Source: Undibacterium sp. KW1 | Lineage (GTDB): Bacteria; Pseudomonadota; Gammaproteobacteria; Burkholderiales; Burkholderiaceae_D | DNA length: 64,000 nt | Assembly: GCF_009937955.1 (NCBI RefSeq) | Contig: NZ_AP018439.1 | Location: 5,456,001-5,520,000, forward strand | Direction of reading: 5' to 3' | Part shown: in pieces, positions 1 to 9,554 of the stretch | Layout: the number at the start of each line of letters is the position of its first letter | Position numbering within the stretch: the first letter of the stretch is position 1 | The notes under the pieces: model-generated | What the model was told of the DNA's origin: nothing | What the model saw: the letters and a program-made list of their open reading frames with translations, nothing else | Databases searched by the model: none | Made by a program: the position numbers and the translations under genes

Positions 1-3000
1 TTGCCGCGCTGTTGAATAAAAATGGTAGCTCTTCGGTCAGTAGTACCACCTACAACATCGCCGCTGCCGATGACTGGAACAGCGCCATCACCGGTGGCAA
101 CATCCAGGACCTGACTGGCAATGGCATCACCGTTTCCAACGCTGCACCGAGCATCATCAGCTCTACCTACGATGCAGCCACAGGTATTCTGAGTGTCACT
201 GCCGTCAATATTGTCGGTGGCGACACCATTGATGTCAGCAAACTCTCACTCGTCGGCCAGGGTGGCGGTTCTTACACATTAACCACCCCCAACGTCACCG
301 CCAGCAGCAGTACCGCCTTTGCCGTGACCCTCAACGCCGCCGACAAACTCGCCGTCAATGGCCTGTTGAACAAGACTGGCACCACGGCCGTTGATGCCAC
401 CACCTTCAACCTGGCCGCTGCTGCTTCCTGGGACGCTACCACCACATCGGGTGCCGACCTGACCGGCAATGCCGTCACCGTATCGAACGTCGCCGCCCCA
501 ACGATCACCTCAGCCACCTACGACGTCAACACCCACGTCCTGACCGTCACCGGCACCGGCCTCGTCAGTACCCTCGGCGCCACCAATGACATCACTGTCA
601 CTGCCCTGACCATCAAAGGCGAAGGCGGTATCGTCCGGACTTTGTCGACCACCGGCAATGTCGAAGTCACCTCCGCCACCAGCTTTGCTGTGACACTGGC
701 CGGTGCTGACCAGACTACCGTTGAAGGCCTGTTCAACAAGAATGGCACCACCTCCACCGGTGGCACCACCTACAACCTGGCCGCAGCCGATGACTGGGAC
801 AGCGTCATTACCGGTGGTGACATTGCCGTCACCACGGCCCCGATTACCGTCTCCAATGTCGCAGTGCCGACCATCACCTCCTCGGTCTACAACGCCAGCA
901 CCGGTGTACTGACCGTCACAGGTACCGGCCTGACCGGCCTGACAGGGGCGAACAACGACATCGTTGCCAACAAATTCAGCCTGCAAGGCGAAGGTGGTGC
1001 CAGCTATACCCTCACCACCACCAGCAATGTCGAGATCACCTCCGCCACTTCCTTCACAATGACCTTGAGTGCGGCGGACAGGCTGGGTGCCAATCTCATC
1101 ATGAACAAGAATGGCACCAGCTCCACCAGTGTCAACACGTACAACCTGATCGCCAACGAAGACTGGAATGCCGGGGCTGATGCCGCTGTCGTCATTGCTG
1201 ATCTGACCGGCAATGGCGTGACCGTTACCAATGTGGTGGCACCTACCGTTGCCTCGGCGACATACAACGTCGGCACGGGCGTGCTGGTCGTTACAGGCAA
1301 TAACTTCCTGTCCTTGGCAGGAGCCAATAACGACATTACCGCCAACCGTATCCGTTTCCTGGGCCAGGGTGCCATTAACTACACCCTGACCACTTCCCCG
1401 AATATAGACATCACCTCCAACACCAGCTTCACCATGACCATGAGTGTCGCCGACAAGACGCAACTGGCACTGAGGCTCAACAAGGATGGCAACTCTTCCA
1501 CCGACGGCACCACCTACAACATCGGCATGCTGGAAGACTGGAATACCGGTGCCGCTACTGCTGTCGTCATCGCTGATCTGTTTGGCAATTTCATTACCGT
1601 CACCGGTAACAATGTCGCTCCCGTCATCGGCGGTGTCGTCGCTGGCCAGACCGTGACTGAAACCACCACGGTTTCTCCTTTTACCGGTGTCACCATCACC
1701 GATCCTGATGTCGGTGCTTCCGAAACCATCATCATCAGCCTCGATACCGCGGCCAAAGGCGCCTTTACTGCCGCTTCACTGGCAACCACAGGTTTCTCAA
1801 CCGCCGATGGTGGTCTGACCTATACCCATGCAGCCGGTACCCCGGCTGCCGTTGAGGCAGCTATCCGTGGCCTGGTATTCCAGCCAGCGGCGGGCCGTGT
1901 CCCTGTGGGCGGCACAGAAACCACGACCTTCACCATCAGTGCCAATGATGGTATTGCTTCTGCGGTACTCAATAACACCACCACCGTGATTGCGACGGGT
2001 GTCAATGCGGCGCCGACCAATATCACGCTGTCAAATGCTGCTGTCCAGCAGGGTTCTGCTGACAATACCAGTGTTGGTACTTTGACAGCGATTGACCCGA
2101 ATCCGGGTGATACCGCCAGTTTTACCCTGGTGAGTGGTAATGGGACGAATGACAAGGACAACAGTAAATTCACCATCTCGGGCAATACCCTGGTGGCGAA
2201 GAACCCTGTGGGCATGACACCGGGCAATTACAGTATCTTTGTGAGAGCCACGGATGCCATGGGTTCTGCCTATGAAAAGAACTTCATCATCGCCGTTGGT
2301 GACAATGTCGCCCCAACCGCGACCGGTATTACCCGCATCCAACCTGAAAACACCAGCCTGGGCACGATAGACTACAAGGTCACGTTCAGTGAAGCGGTGA
2401 CGGGCGTGAATGCGGCAGCCTTTGCGCTGGCGACGACGGGGACAGTGGCAGGAACCATCAGCAATGTGACCCAGCTTGATCCTTCTACCTACAGCGTCAG
2501 GATCACGGGATTGACTGGTGATGGGACACTGGGCCTGAATCTGAAGAATGCCGGTACTGGCATTGTGGATACGTCCAGCCTGGCTCTGAATGGTGGCTTT
2601 ACCGGGCAGTTGTATCAGGTCGATCATACGGCGCCGACGACGGGTATTGGTTCAGTGCGCCTGTCGAATGATGATGGTGTCAGTGGTACTGACTTCATCA
2701 CCACCATCAGTGACCAGGCCATTTCCGGCAACCTCACCGCAGGTCTGGCAGTGGGCGAAACCGTGCAAGTCTCGCTCGACAATGGTGCCAACTGGATCAA
2801 TGCACTGGCAACCATCGGTGGCACTGGCTGGAGTTTGCCAAACCAACTGCTGAGTGGCAATAACACGCTCAAAGTCAGGGTGGTAGATCTGGCGGGCAAT
2901 AGCGGGCCTACCTTCTCGCAGGCGTTCAGCATCAACCCTAATACTGACAATCCTGGCACGAGCGGCTCGGATGCGGATGGCGATGGCATCCTGCAGCGGG

Positions 3001-4247
3001 TAGAAGCAGAAGTGCCCAATTTACTGGGTGCTGGCAATGGCGATGGGAATGGTGACGGCATACCGGATCAGTCGCAGAAGAATGTCAGTTCGCTGTTGTG
3101 GCATAACAATACGGCGGCGAATAACCATTATGTGACGCTGGCGAACAATAACTTCCTGTCGCAAACCAATGTGAACACCACAGTAGCGCCAGCCACACTA
3201 CCAGCAGAACTGAGCATGCAGTATGGCATGATCACCACCCAGCTCACTGGCCTGGCTGCGGGGCAGGAAACCACGATGTCGCTCTATACCGATGCGATGG
3301 GCCCGGTGAATGGCTACTGGGTACAGGACAAGGCTGGCACCTGGACGAATATCGCCACCAATATTGCAACAGTGAACGGCAAGCTGAAAGTGGACTTCAA
3401 GATCACGGACGGTGGCATCTTTGATACTGACGGCAAGGTTGATGGCAAAATCAGCCTCACTGGTGGCCTGGGCTTTAAAACCACGGTGCCAACCAATCCA
3501 AGCACTTCTTTGCCGGGCGACAAGGATGGTGATGGCATCCCGGATGCGATAGAAGCCAGAGTCGGTACCAAGCTTGATGTCAAGGACAATGATGTCTTGC
3601 ACCGCTCTGACCTGTTTGCCATGCAGCTTTATCGTGACGTGCTGTTCCGTGAGGCAGATACCGCAGGTGTGCAGTACTGGCAGCAGCAAATCGACAGTGG
3701 CAAGATGAGCCGTGCCCAGGTGGCGGCGTCGTTCATGGAGTCAGCTGAATTCCAGAGCGGCATAGGCGGCATCACGCGTCTGTACTTTGGGGCCTTTGAC
3801 CGTTTGCCTGACCGTGAAGGTCTGGCTTACTGGATGCAGGCGCAAAAGGATGGCATGAATCTCTCCAAGGTCAGCGCTTCGTTTGTGTCGAGTGCTGAGT
3901 TCCAGAAGACTTATGGGGCGCTGGACAATACGGCCTTTGTGGACCGGGTCTATCAGAATGTGCTGCACCGTAGTTCAGATGCCGCAGGCAAGGCCTATTG
4001 GCTGGGGCAACTGGGTAATGGCCTCTCCAGGGGCGATATGCTGGCGGGCTTTACGGAATCGACGGAGTTCAAGGCGAATTCGCAGTCCAAAGTGTCTTTG
4101 ACGCTGGATTACATCGGTCTCTTGGGGCATGCGCCGGATCAGACAACGTTTGATGCGCTGCTGGCGCAGTCGGGTACGGATGTGGTCACGCTGATCGGGC
4201 AGTTTATTAATTCGCCTGAGTATCTGGCGAGGTTTATGCCGGTTTGA
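1..4247 (+). CDS. Large secreted repeat protein with C-terminal DUF4214 modules (5' truncated by window)
   Basis: The reading frame is open from the first full codon of the window (position 3), so the true start lies upstream and at least 1,414 residues are visible. The first part is a tandem array of beta-rich units of about 116-127 residues. Unit boundaries fall near nucleotides 142, 492, 863, 1237 and 1618, each opening with an (A/V)P-T/S-I-like motif and closing with an NKxGT motif and a DW pair. Next come a stretch around 1620-2010, a cadherin-like domain (about 2010-2300) and an Ig-like domain with an APTxT opening (about 2310-2620). Then follow Asp/Gly calcium-type spacers ([16 protein letters not shown]) around a region resembling the choice-of-anchor U domain. 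The last 220 residues carry about three DUF4214-type repeats (YxxxLxRxxDxxGxxYW). A surface or secreted adhesin-like role is inferred. No secretion genes are in view. Confidence 0.85.
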   Translation, partial: AALLNKNGSSSVSSTTYNIAAADDWNSAITGGNIQDLTGNGITVSNAAPSIISSTYDAATGILSVTAVNIVGGDTIDVSKLSLVGQGGGSYTLTTPNVTASSSTAFAVTLNAADKLAVNGLLNKTGTTAVDATTFNLAAAASWDATTTSGADLTGNAVTVSNVAAPTITSATYDVNTHVLTVTGTGLVSTLGATNDITVTALTIKGEGGIVRTLSTTGNVEVTSATSFAVTLAGADQTTVEGLFNKNGTTSTGGTTYNLAAADDWDSVITGGDIAVTTAPITVSNVAVPTITSSVYNASTGVLTVTGTGLTGLTGANNDIVANKFSLQGEGGASYTLTTTSNVEITSATSFTMTLSAADRLGANLIMNKNGTSSTSVNTYNLIANEDWNAGADAAVVIADLTGNGVTVTNVVAPTVASATYNVGTGVLVVTGNNFLSLAGANNDITANRIRFLGQGAINYTLTTSPNIDITSNTSFTMTMSVADKTQLALRLNKDGNSSTDGTTYNIGMLEDWNTGAATAVVIADLFGNFITVTGNNVAPVIGGVVAGQTVTETTTVSPFTGVTITDPDVGASETIIISLDTAAKGAFTAASLATTGFSTADGGLTYTHAAGTPAAVEAAIRGLVFQPAAGRVPVGGTETTTFTISANDGIASAVLNNTTTVIATGVNAAPTNITLSNAAVQQGSADNTSVGTLTAIDPNPGDTASFTLVSGNGTNDKDNSKFTISGNTLVAKNPVGMTPGNYSIFVRATDAMGSAYEKNFIIAVGDNVAPTATGITRIQPENTSLGTIDYKVTFSEAVTGVNAAAFALATTGTVAGTISNVTQLDPSTYSVRITGLTGDGTLGLNLKNAGTGIVDTSSLALNGGFTGQLYQVDHTAPTTGIGSVRLSNDDGVSGTDFITTISDQAISGNLTAGLAVGETVQVSLDNGANWINALATIGGTGWSLPNQLLSGNNTLKVRVVDLAGNSGPTFSQAFSINPNTDNPGTSGSDADGDGILQRVEAEVPNLLGAGNGDGNGDGIPDQSQKNVSSLLWHNNTAANNHYVTLANNNFLSQTNVNTTVAPATLPAELSMQYGMITTQLTGLAAGQETTMSLYTDAMGPVNGYWVQDKAGTWTNIATNIATVNGKLKVDFKITDGGIFDTDGKVDGKISLTGGLGFKTTVPTNPSTSLPGDKDGDGIPDAIEARVGTKLDVKDNDVLHRSDLFAMQLYRDVLFREADTAGVQYWQQQIDSGKMSRAQVAASFMESAEFQSGIGGITRLYFGAFDRLPDREGLAYWMQAQKDGMNLSKVSASFVSSAEFQKTYGALDNTAFVDRVYQNVLHRSSDAAGKAYWLGQLGNGLSRGDMLAGFTESTEFKANSQSKVSLTLDYIGLLGHAPDQTTFDALLAQSGTDVVTLIGQFINSPEYLARFMPV

Positions 4248-4267
4248 GTTGTTGGTGGGCGGGGTTG

Positions 4268-4303
4268 ATGTGCGGAGTTTCTCTCAAAAGGAACTCCGCA
4301 CAT
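4268..4303 (+). terminator. Hairpin after the repeat-protein gene
   Basis: A perfect 12-bp inverted repeat (arms 4268-4279 and 4292-4303) with a 12-nt loop lies 20 bases after the stop codon. There is no clear T-run, so it may be a weak terminator or an mRNA 3'-end hairpin. Confidence 0.4.
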
Positions 4304-4365
4304 AGTCTATCTTTGATACATCCATACTCACCAGGCTGAAATATACAACCTGGTGCAGATCAAAT

Positions 4366-4500
4366 CTATGCGCCTGTGCGCTGTGTCCATGGAATTGCCG
4401 TTCCAGCTTCCTTCTTGGCTTGCTTGGCGGCTTTCTTTTCTTTAGGCGTACTGGCCGCCTGCTTTTTGGTTTCTTTATTGCTTTGCTGAACTTTACTCAT
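4366..4500 (-). CDS. Small lysine/alanine-rich protein, 44 aa
   Basis: An ATG at 4500 (minus strand) opens a 44-codon frame ending in TAG at 4366. AGGAG lies six bases upstream of the start, an almost ideal ribosome binding site. The product is very basic and low-complexity (KKQAAS, PKEKKAAKQAKKEA) and ends IPWTQRTGA. It has no signal peptide or membrane segment. Such a composition could suit nucleic-acid or ribosome binding, but no family is recognised and no function is claimed. It stands alone between the repeat protein and the ABC transporter, transcribed against both. The strong Shine-Dalgarno sequence and clean frame argue that it is real. Confidence 0.6.
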   Translation of the reverse strand: MSKVQQSNKETKKQAASTPKEKKAAKQAKKEAGTAIPWTQRTGA

Positions 4501-4719
4501 GATTTACTCCTGGGAACACCAAGGCCTTGGTGACAAGCCAGTATAGGCTTGTATGGCTCCATTAACCGTTTTCCGAAAAATATAGTCCACATGGCTTAAA
4601 TGTCATGTAAAAGCCATTTCATACCGCGATTTGCGCAATCTGTCTCAATGCCAGGGCAAAGCAAACAGCTTTTCTTTACAGTCACCCTACTCAAACAAAA
4701 TGATCATGCGGGGGACACA

Positions 4720-5589
4720 ATGCTGGAAATCCGGAATGTCACAAAAACCTTTGGTAAAAAACTGACTGCAGTCCATGACTTGTCACTCAATCTCGGTCAC
4801 GGTGTGATCGGCCTGATAGGGCACAATGGCGCGGGCAAGACTACGCTCATGCAAATGATCGCGACCCTGACACGTCCCAGCAGCGGCAGCATATTTTTTC
4901 AGGGACAGGACATTGTCAAGAAACCGCAGGCCATACGCCAGCGCCTGGGATTCCTGCCGCAGGATTTTGGTATTTACCCTAACCTGACAGCGCTGGAGTT
5001 CATGCAATATTTTGCCGCCCTGAAGGGTGTGCGCGATCCAGCCAGGATCAGGCATTTGCTGGAAGTGGTGAACTTGCATGAACAGGCCAAACGTCAGGCT
5101 TCTAGCTTCTCTGGCGGCATGCGGCGGCGTCTGGGTATTGCCCAGGCCTTGCTGAATGATCCAGACATCCTCATCGTCGATGAACCAACCGCCGGACTGG
5201 ACCCGGAAGAACGCCTGCGCTTCCGCCATTTATTGAGTGAACTGGGTTTCAAGAAACTGGTGATCATGTCCACCCACATCGTCTCTGATGTAGAAAGCAT
5301 CGCCAGTCAACTGGCCATCATGCGCCAGGGGAAATTGATTGCCTATGCAACGCCAGATGACATCCTGGCGCAGGCCCATGGACAAATCTGGACTGCCGAC
5401 ATTGCCAGTCATGAATATGAGACCTTGCGCAATAAAGTGCATGTATTGCAAAGCCAAAAACAGGGCAATCAAATGAGCTTGCGTATTGCTCATCCACACC
5501 AGCCATGTGCAGGCGCACGCCATGCTACACCCAGCCTGGAAGAGGCCCTGATGGCACAACGCTATGCAGTACAGGAGCTGGCAGCATGA
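4720..5589 (+). CDS. ABC transporter ATP-binding protein (ABC-2 type)
   Basis: A 289-residue ATPase. Walker A GHNGAGKTT is near residue 34, the signature SFSGGMRRRLG near 128, and Walker B ILIVDEPTAGLDP near 149. A switch histidine sits in the STHIVSD stretch. The frame is open further upstream, but ATG 4720 is preceded by GGGGGAC and starts the usual MLEIRNVTKTFG opening. The C-terminal 90 residues form an accessory domain typical of drug or antibiotic-type exporters. The stop codon overlaps the start of the following permease (ATGA), so the two are translationally coupled. Energising efflux through the next gene product is the likely role. The substrate is unknown. Confidence 0.9.
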   Translation: MLEIRNVTKTFGKKLTAVHDLSLNLGHGVIGLIGHNGAGKTTLMQMIATLTRPSSGSIFFQGQDIVKKPQAIRQRLGFLPQDFGIYPNLTALEFMQYFAALKGVRDPARIRHLLEVVNLHEQAKRQASSFSGGMRRRLGIAQALLNDPDILIVDEPTAGLDPEERLRFRHLLSELGFKKLVIMSTHIVSDVESIASQLAIMRQGKLIAYATPDDILAQAHGQIWTADIASHEYETLRNKVHVLQSQKQGNQMSLRIAHPHQPCAGARHATPSLEEALMAQRYAVQELAA

Positions 5590-7181
5590 GCCCATCCCTG
5601 CCAAATACACTGAACACACTGAACATTCTGCTTCTGAGTGAAGCTCGTCTGCGCCTACGGCGTCTGGGCAGCGTGGTCGCGATACTGGCAGTCATCGCTC
5701 TGGCCTGGGTCATGATCCCTGATCCGCAATCGGGTACGTCCCTGATGGTGATAAAAAGTACCCGTGTACTCTATACCAGCTCCACACTGGCTTATGGCAG
5801 TGCAACACTGGCCAGTCTGTTATTTGGCCTGGCCGGTTTTTATCTGGTGCGTGGCCGTATTGCAGAAGACATGCGCAGCGGCTGTGGTGCCGTCATCGCC
5901 GCTACGCCTGTCAGCAATGGCATCTTTTTGCTGGGACGCTGGCTGGGCGGTGTGGCTTACCTGCTGGTGCTAAGCACTGCCTTTATGGGTGCCATGCTGG
6001 TCTGTCATCTGGTACGGGGTGAAGGCCCGATAGAGCTGTTGATCTATCTGCAGACCTATCTGGCCCTGCTCTTGCCGATGATATTTTTTGTTTGCAGTTG
6101 CGCCATCCTGTTTGACAGTTTTTCACCCTTGATGGGCAAGCTCGGCGATGTGATTTTCTTTTTTGTCTGGGTCGCACAAATCGCCCTGCTGGACAAAGCA
6201 GATAGCGGTATTGCCGGTGAAATCAATCCTTACATGTATATCGATTTCATAGGTGCAGCCACATCGATGGCACATCTGAAGTTATATGTCAGTACCAGGC
6301 ATATCTCTTTGGGCACTGCCAGTTTTGATGCAAAACTCATTCCCATACTTTTACCCACCTTCATGTGGTCGGGCAAATTAATGGCCCTGCGTTGCGCCAC
6401 AGCGATGCTGGCCTTGCTGCCGCTACTACCAGCGATCGCCTTGTTCCACAGGTTTTCACCAGACCGGGTAAAAGTCAGCCAGGCCCGCAAGCGTCGCTCA
6501 CCCCTTAATTATTTAAATCAAATACTGCGCCCTTTCGCTGGCTTGTGCCAACCGTTATTTCGCCTCGCGCGAGTCTTGCCAGGTCTGGCCGGGCAAATAT
6601 GTGCGGACCTTGCCCTGACAGTGGCGACTACGCCTGTTGCTGGCCTGGCCTTATTGATCATCCCCTTGTTATCCATGTTCTTGCCAAGCGCAGTTTTGCC
6701 AGGTTTATTGACGATCACCGTCGCCATCTGGGGAATACTCATCAGTGATCTGAGCAGCCGTGACCATCAGGCTGCTACCGGTGAAATGACGGGCGCCGTA
6801 TCAGGCGGTATTGCCCAGCGTTATTTGCGGCAGTTTGCAGCTAGTGCAGTGCTGGGCTTGATGCTGATGGGTGTCATCGGTTTGCGTTGGCTTATGCATG
6901 AATCAATGCATGAGCCAATGCGGGCACTGGCCTTGGTGAGCGGCATTTTCAGCATGAGCGCGGTGGCCTGTTTGCTGGGACGCTTATCTAAAACGCCACG
7001 TACTTTTTTGTCGTTGTTTCTGTTTGGCATCTATGTTGCAGTGAATGCAAATAAAGCCCCGGTGATGGATGTATTCGGTTTCAATGGCGTGGCGAACAAT
7101 TTGTCTATCACCTGGCAACTGATGCTGGGCGCAATCGCACTGAGCGGCGGCTATCTATATAACCGCCGCGCAGCAGCATAA
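5586..7181 (+). CDS. ABC-2 type transporter permease
   Basis: A 531-residue hydrophobic protein with about twelve membrane-spanning stretches in two halves, separated by a basic segment near residues 300-330 (RKRRS). ATG 5586 overlaps the preceding ATPase stop by four bases, the expected coupled start. An earlier in-frame start would sit inside the ATPase gene. Together the two genes form a minimal export system; the fused two-half architecture suggests one polypeptide supplies the whole membrane path. No substrate-binding protein or regulator is adjacent, so the cargo cannot be named. The next 330 bases are non-coding. Confidence 0.85.
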   Translation: MSPSLPNTLNTLNILLLSEARLRLRRLGSVVAILAVIALAWVMIPDPQSGTSLMVIKSTRVLYTSSTLAYGSATLASLLFGLAGFYLVRGRIAEDMRSGCGAVIAATPVSNGIFLLGRWLGGVAYLLVLSTAFMGAMLVCHLVRGEGPIELLIYLQTYLALLLPMIFFVCSCAILFDSFSPLMGKLGDVIFFFVWVAQIALLDKADSGIAGEINPYMYIDFIGAATSMAHLKLYVSTRHISLGTASFDAKLIPILLPTFMWSGKLMALRCATAMLALLPLLPAIALFHRFSPDRVKVSQARKRRSPLNYLNQILRPFAGLCQPLFRLARVLPGLAGQICADLALTVATTPVAGLALLIIPLLSMFLPSAVLPGLLTITVAIWGILISDLSSRDHQAATGEMTGAVSGGIAQRYLRQFAASAVLGLMLMGVIGLRWLMHESMHEPMRALALVSGIFSMSAVACLLGRLSKTPRTFLSLFLFGIYVAVNANKAPVMDVFGFNGVANNLSITWQLMLGAIALSGGYLYNRRAAA

Positions 7182-7189
7182 ATCTTGCC

Positions 7190-7276
7190 TGTGCATAAAC
7201 CAGTGCATAAGTTGTAGATAAGCCCGGTCTTGCTTGTGGAGAAGCTGTAGATAAGTTGTAGATAAGCTGTGGACAA
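7190..7276 (+). repeat. Tandem array of seven DnaA-box-like nonamers with 11-bp period
   Basis: The 334-base gap 7182-7515 has no gene but holds tandem 11-mers of consensus YTGTRGATAAG. Read on the minus strand, the nonamers are TTATGCACA (7190-7198, an exact TTATNCACA match), TTATGCACT (7202-7210), TTATCTACA (7213-7221, 7246-7254, 7257-7265), TTCTCCACA (7235-7243) and TTGTCCACA (7268-7276). All others are one base from consensus. Starts are spaced 12, 11, 22, 11, 11 and 11, with one slot degenerate. All sites share one orientation and are followed by an A/T-rich stretch (about 7285-7390). DnaA binding is an inference from the motif. Confidence 0.65.
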
Positions 7277-7515
7277 GCTAGGGATGTTTTATTTCTTTTC
7301 AGCAAAGCACAAATTGTATTATTTGTAAGCAGACTTTAGTTTCATTGTTTTAGCAAAATGATGCCTCTATACTTTTTATACTTTTGTTGACCTGACGACG
7401 ATGTTTTCAGGTCTGCCGGAATCCTGTCTGCTGAGCTTTTTTTGCCGGGTTAATATATGGCCTGTTCATCAGCATCGTTCCCTCCGCATGTTCATGAACA
7501 GGATAAATTACGCCT

Positions 7516-9360
7516 ATGTCTAACGGATTGTCTCTCAAAAAAGATTTGGCAAAAATATTGCTGTATTCGCTGCTATCGCTATTCCTGATACCAGTGTTTA
7601 CTTACTGGTTTTCCCAGCATGTGGAAAACAAACAGGATGAAAAATTTCTCAGTTTTGTATCGCAGCAAATTGATACAGACAGTAAGCTGAGCGCTGAAGA
7701 AAAATTCCAGCAGCAAGAATTTTTCCGTCTGTCCCCACCGTCTAAAATCTGTGACAGCAATATAGCCGAAGCCGCCAGTTACAGAGAACGTGTATGCGCA
7801 CGCTATTCAGATAATTGGCAATTCATTATGGCCAAAAAAGTCTCGGCCTGGACCATGGTCGGTGGCGTCGTCTTGCTGATCAGTGTGCTCTTGCTCGGTG
7901 CTTTCGCCTTTCTCAACGAAAAAGCACAATACCTGAGTTTTGTCACAGGCTGGCGTGTGCTGACCTTGAGTTGTACTGCCGGGACAATTGCCCAGGGCGC
8001 GATGCTGATGTGGCTGTCGTTCTGGGTCACGGCGTATTTCATGAACCGCTATTCCATCAAGCTGATAGGCGTGGCCGTCATCTTTGTCGCGATTGCAGTT
8101 TTCTATGTCATCGTCAGCATCTTTAAACGTGTTAATAACAATCACCAGATCCAGGGTGAACTGATTTCTGAACAGGCAGCACCAGGTTTGTGGCAACGCG
8201 TACGTGAACTGGCGGCACGTTTGAAAACAGCAGCGCCAGATAATATCGTCGCCGGTATAGATGCCAATTTCTTTGTCACTGAATCCCCCTTGAATGTCAG
8301 CGGCAGAAGCTTGCGCGGGCGCAGCCTGTTCATCAGCATCCCGCTGCTACGCCTGCTGAGTCAGTCAGAAGCGGATGCCGTGCTGGCACATGAGCTGGCG
8401 CACTTCCGTGGTGGTGATACGGCAAACAGCGCTGCGCTGGGGCCCAAGCTGGCGCAATATGATCAATACTGTTTTGAGATGCGTAGCGCCCATGTGCCTA
8501 CTGTGTTTTATCTGATGTGCCTGTATCGCATGATTTTTGAAATCGCCTCTGCGCGCAATAGCCGTGACCGTGAATTTTTGGCAGACCGCATCGCCGCCAA
8601 AGTGATTGCACCTGCAGCAGTCACTTATTCACTGATCAAGATTGCAGCTTATGCCAACTACAGGAATGAAATCGAAAACCAGTTGTTTTCACGAAATGAA
8701 AGACATGGTGCCAGTGTAGGGATAGCACAATTTGTGGCGTCCGGTCTGCACCCATATGCGCGTTCGTCCGCCTTCATCGACACCATGAAACATGCGAGCG
8801 TGCCGCACCCCTACGACAGTCATCCCAAGATGACAGAGCGCATGAAGAACGTCGGCCATGTGATAGCCGAAGCTGATTATGGTGCCATCGTCACCAGCGT
8901 CCCTGCACAAACCTGGGCAGCCGATATACAGATTGCCGATGAAATTGAAGCGCGTTTGTGGACCAGTTATGAAGAAGATTTTTCACAGGCGCATGAACAC
9001 AGTCTGGCCTATCGCTACGAACCCGCCAATGAAGAAGAACAGGCACTGGTGTTACGCTACTTTCCACCGGTAGAATTTTCCCTGAGCGAGGGCAAAGCCA
9101 TACAAGTGACCTATGCAGGCTGGATCTTGCCGGATGAAACCGAGCCGCTGGCCTGGGACAGGGTAGATACCTATGAATATGAAGATGGGATGCTGTCGGA
9201 TACACTGACCATCAAGCATCCGGAAAAAGGCATGCTGGGTGCCAAATCGACCAAGGTAAAGCTCGCCGGTATCAAGAAAGTGCGGGAAGAGTTCAAGAAC
9301 GTCTCTGGCCATTACTGGCACAGGCATCAGGTCATGCGGCACCAACAGGCCTTGCAATAA
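7516..9360 (+). CDS. Membrane-anchored M48 family zinc metallopeptidase
   Basis: A 614-residue protein. It has one N-terminal membrane segment (about residues 13-33) and three more between about 110 and 200, then a peptidase domain. The zinc motif HELAH is at residues 292-296 (HELAHFRGGD). The downstream glutamate probably lies in the NSRDREFLADR stretch about 60 residues later. This is the arrangement of the M48/HtpX/Ste24 group, which cleaves membrane or periplasmic proteins. The last 170 residues (from about WTSYEEDF) form an extra acidic domain not expected in HtpX (about 290 aa), and I do not recognise it. The gene is monocistronic, with a strong terminator after it. A role in membrane protein quality control is possible but not shown. 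Confidence 0.8.
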   Translation: MSNGLSLKKDLAKILLYSLLSLFLIPVFTYWFSQHVENKQDEKFLSFVSQQIDTDSKLSAEEKFQQQEFFRLSPPSKICDSNIAEAASYRERVCARYSDNWQFIMAKKVSAWTMVGGVVLLISVLLLGAFAFLNEKAQYLSFVTGWRVLTLSCTAGTIAQGAMLMWLSFWVTAYFMNRYSIKLIGVAVIFVAIAVFYVIVSIFKRVNNNHQIQGELISEQAAPGLWQRVRELAARLKTAAPDNIVAGIDANFFVTESPLNVSGRSLRGRSLFISIPLLRLLSQSEADAVLAHELAHFRGGDTANSAALGPKLAQYDQYCFEMRSAHVPTVFYLMCLYRMIFEIASARNSRDREFLADRIAAKVIAPAAVTYSLIKIAAYANYRNEIENQLFSRNERHGASVGIAQFVASGLHPYARSSAFIDTMKHASVPHPYDSHPKMTERMKNVGHVIAEADYGAIVTSVPAQTWAADIQIADEIEARLWTSYEEDFSQAHEHSLAYRYEPANEEEQALVLRYFPPVEFSLSEGKAIQVTYAGWILPDETEPLAWDRVDTYEYEDGMLSDTLTIKHPEKGMLGAKSTKVKLAGIKKVREEFKNVSGHYWHRHQVMRHQQALQ

Positions 9361-9387
9361 ATCTGTTGTTCTGCTTACCCGGCAAGA

Positions 9388-9415
9388 ATCCCGTCCAGGC
9401 TGGCGGGATTTTTTT
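9388..9415 (+). terminator. Rho-independent terminator of the M48 peptidase gene
   Basis: An 8-bp stem (ATCCCGTC / GGCGGGAT, one G-U pair) with a 6-nt loop is followed at once by a run of six T. It lies 28 bases after the stop codon. Confidence 0.85.
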
Positions 9416-9435
9416 ATCGTGTACGCTTAGCTGTA

Positions 9436-9462
9436 CGGACAAGCTTGCGGACAGTGCGGACA
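9436..9462 (+). promoter_or_regulatory. Three CGGACA direct repeats, candidate activator sites
   Basis: CGGACA occurs at 9436, 9448 and 9457, about 45-70 bases upstream of the sigma-54 promoter. That is where an NtrC-type enhancer-binding protein would act. The product of the gene at 14220, encoded in the same operon, is the obvious candidate binder. This is inference from position and repetition only. Confidence 0.4.
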
Positions 9463-9505
9463 ATCAGGAGTCAATAAAATACCCATATAAATCAATGACT
9501 TAAAA

Positions 9506-9522
9506 CTGGCACAGTTTCTGCT
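9506..9522 (+). promoter_or_regulatory. Sigma-54 promoter of the MacAB-like operon
   Basis: CTGGCAC-N5-CTGCT has the invariant GG and GC with ten bases between them, matching the -24/-12 consensus TGGCAC-N5-TTGCW except for one base in the -12 half. It sits 33 bases before the adaptor start codon. The operon it would drive ends with a sigma-54-dependent response regulator and its kinase, which supports the assignment. Confidence 0.65.
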
Positions 9523-9554
9523 AAACAGTATGCAAACTGTTTAATGGAAACATC

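Noticed and set aside
510..1463. A 317-codon open frame on the minus strand inside the repeat-protein gene
   Set aside because: It is antisense to a repetitive, G/C-biased coding region, has no ribosome site and only low-complexity Gly/Val/Asp content. The plus-strand frame is clearly the real gene.
4600..4719. Forty-codon N-terminal extension of the ABC ATPase
   Set aside because: The stretch has no coding character, while ATG 4720 has a GGGGGAC ribosome site and begins the standard domain sequence.
7190..7276. Calling the DnaA-box-like array the chromosomal origin oriC
   Set aside because: No dnaA, dnaN, gyrB, rpmH or parAB genes are nearby, and skew cannot be assessed in one window. Only the motif array is claimed.
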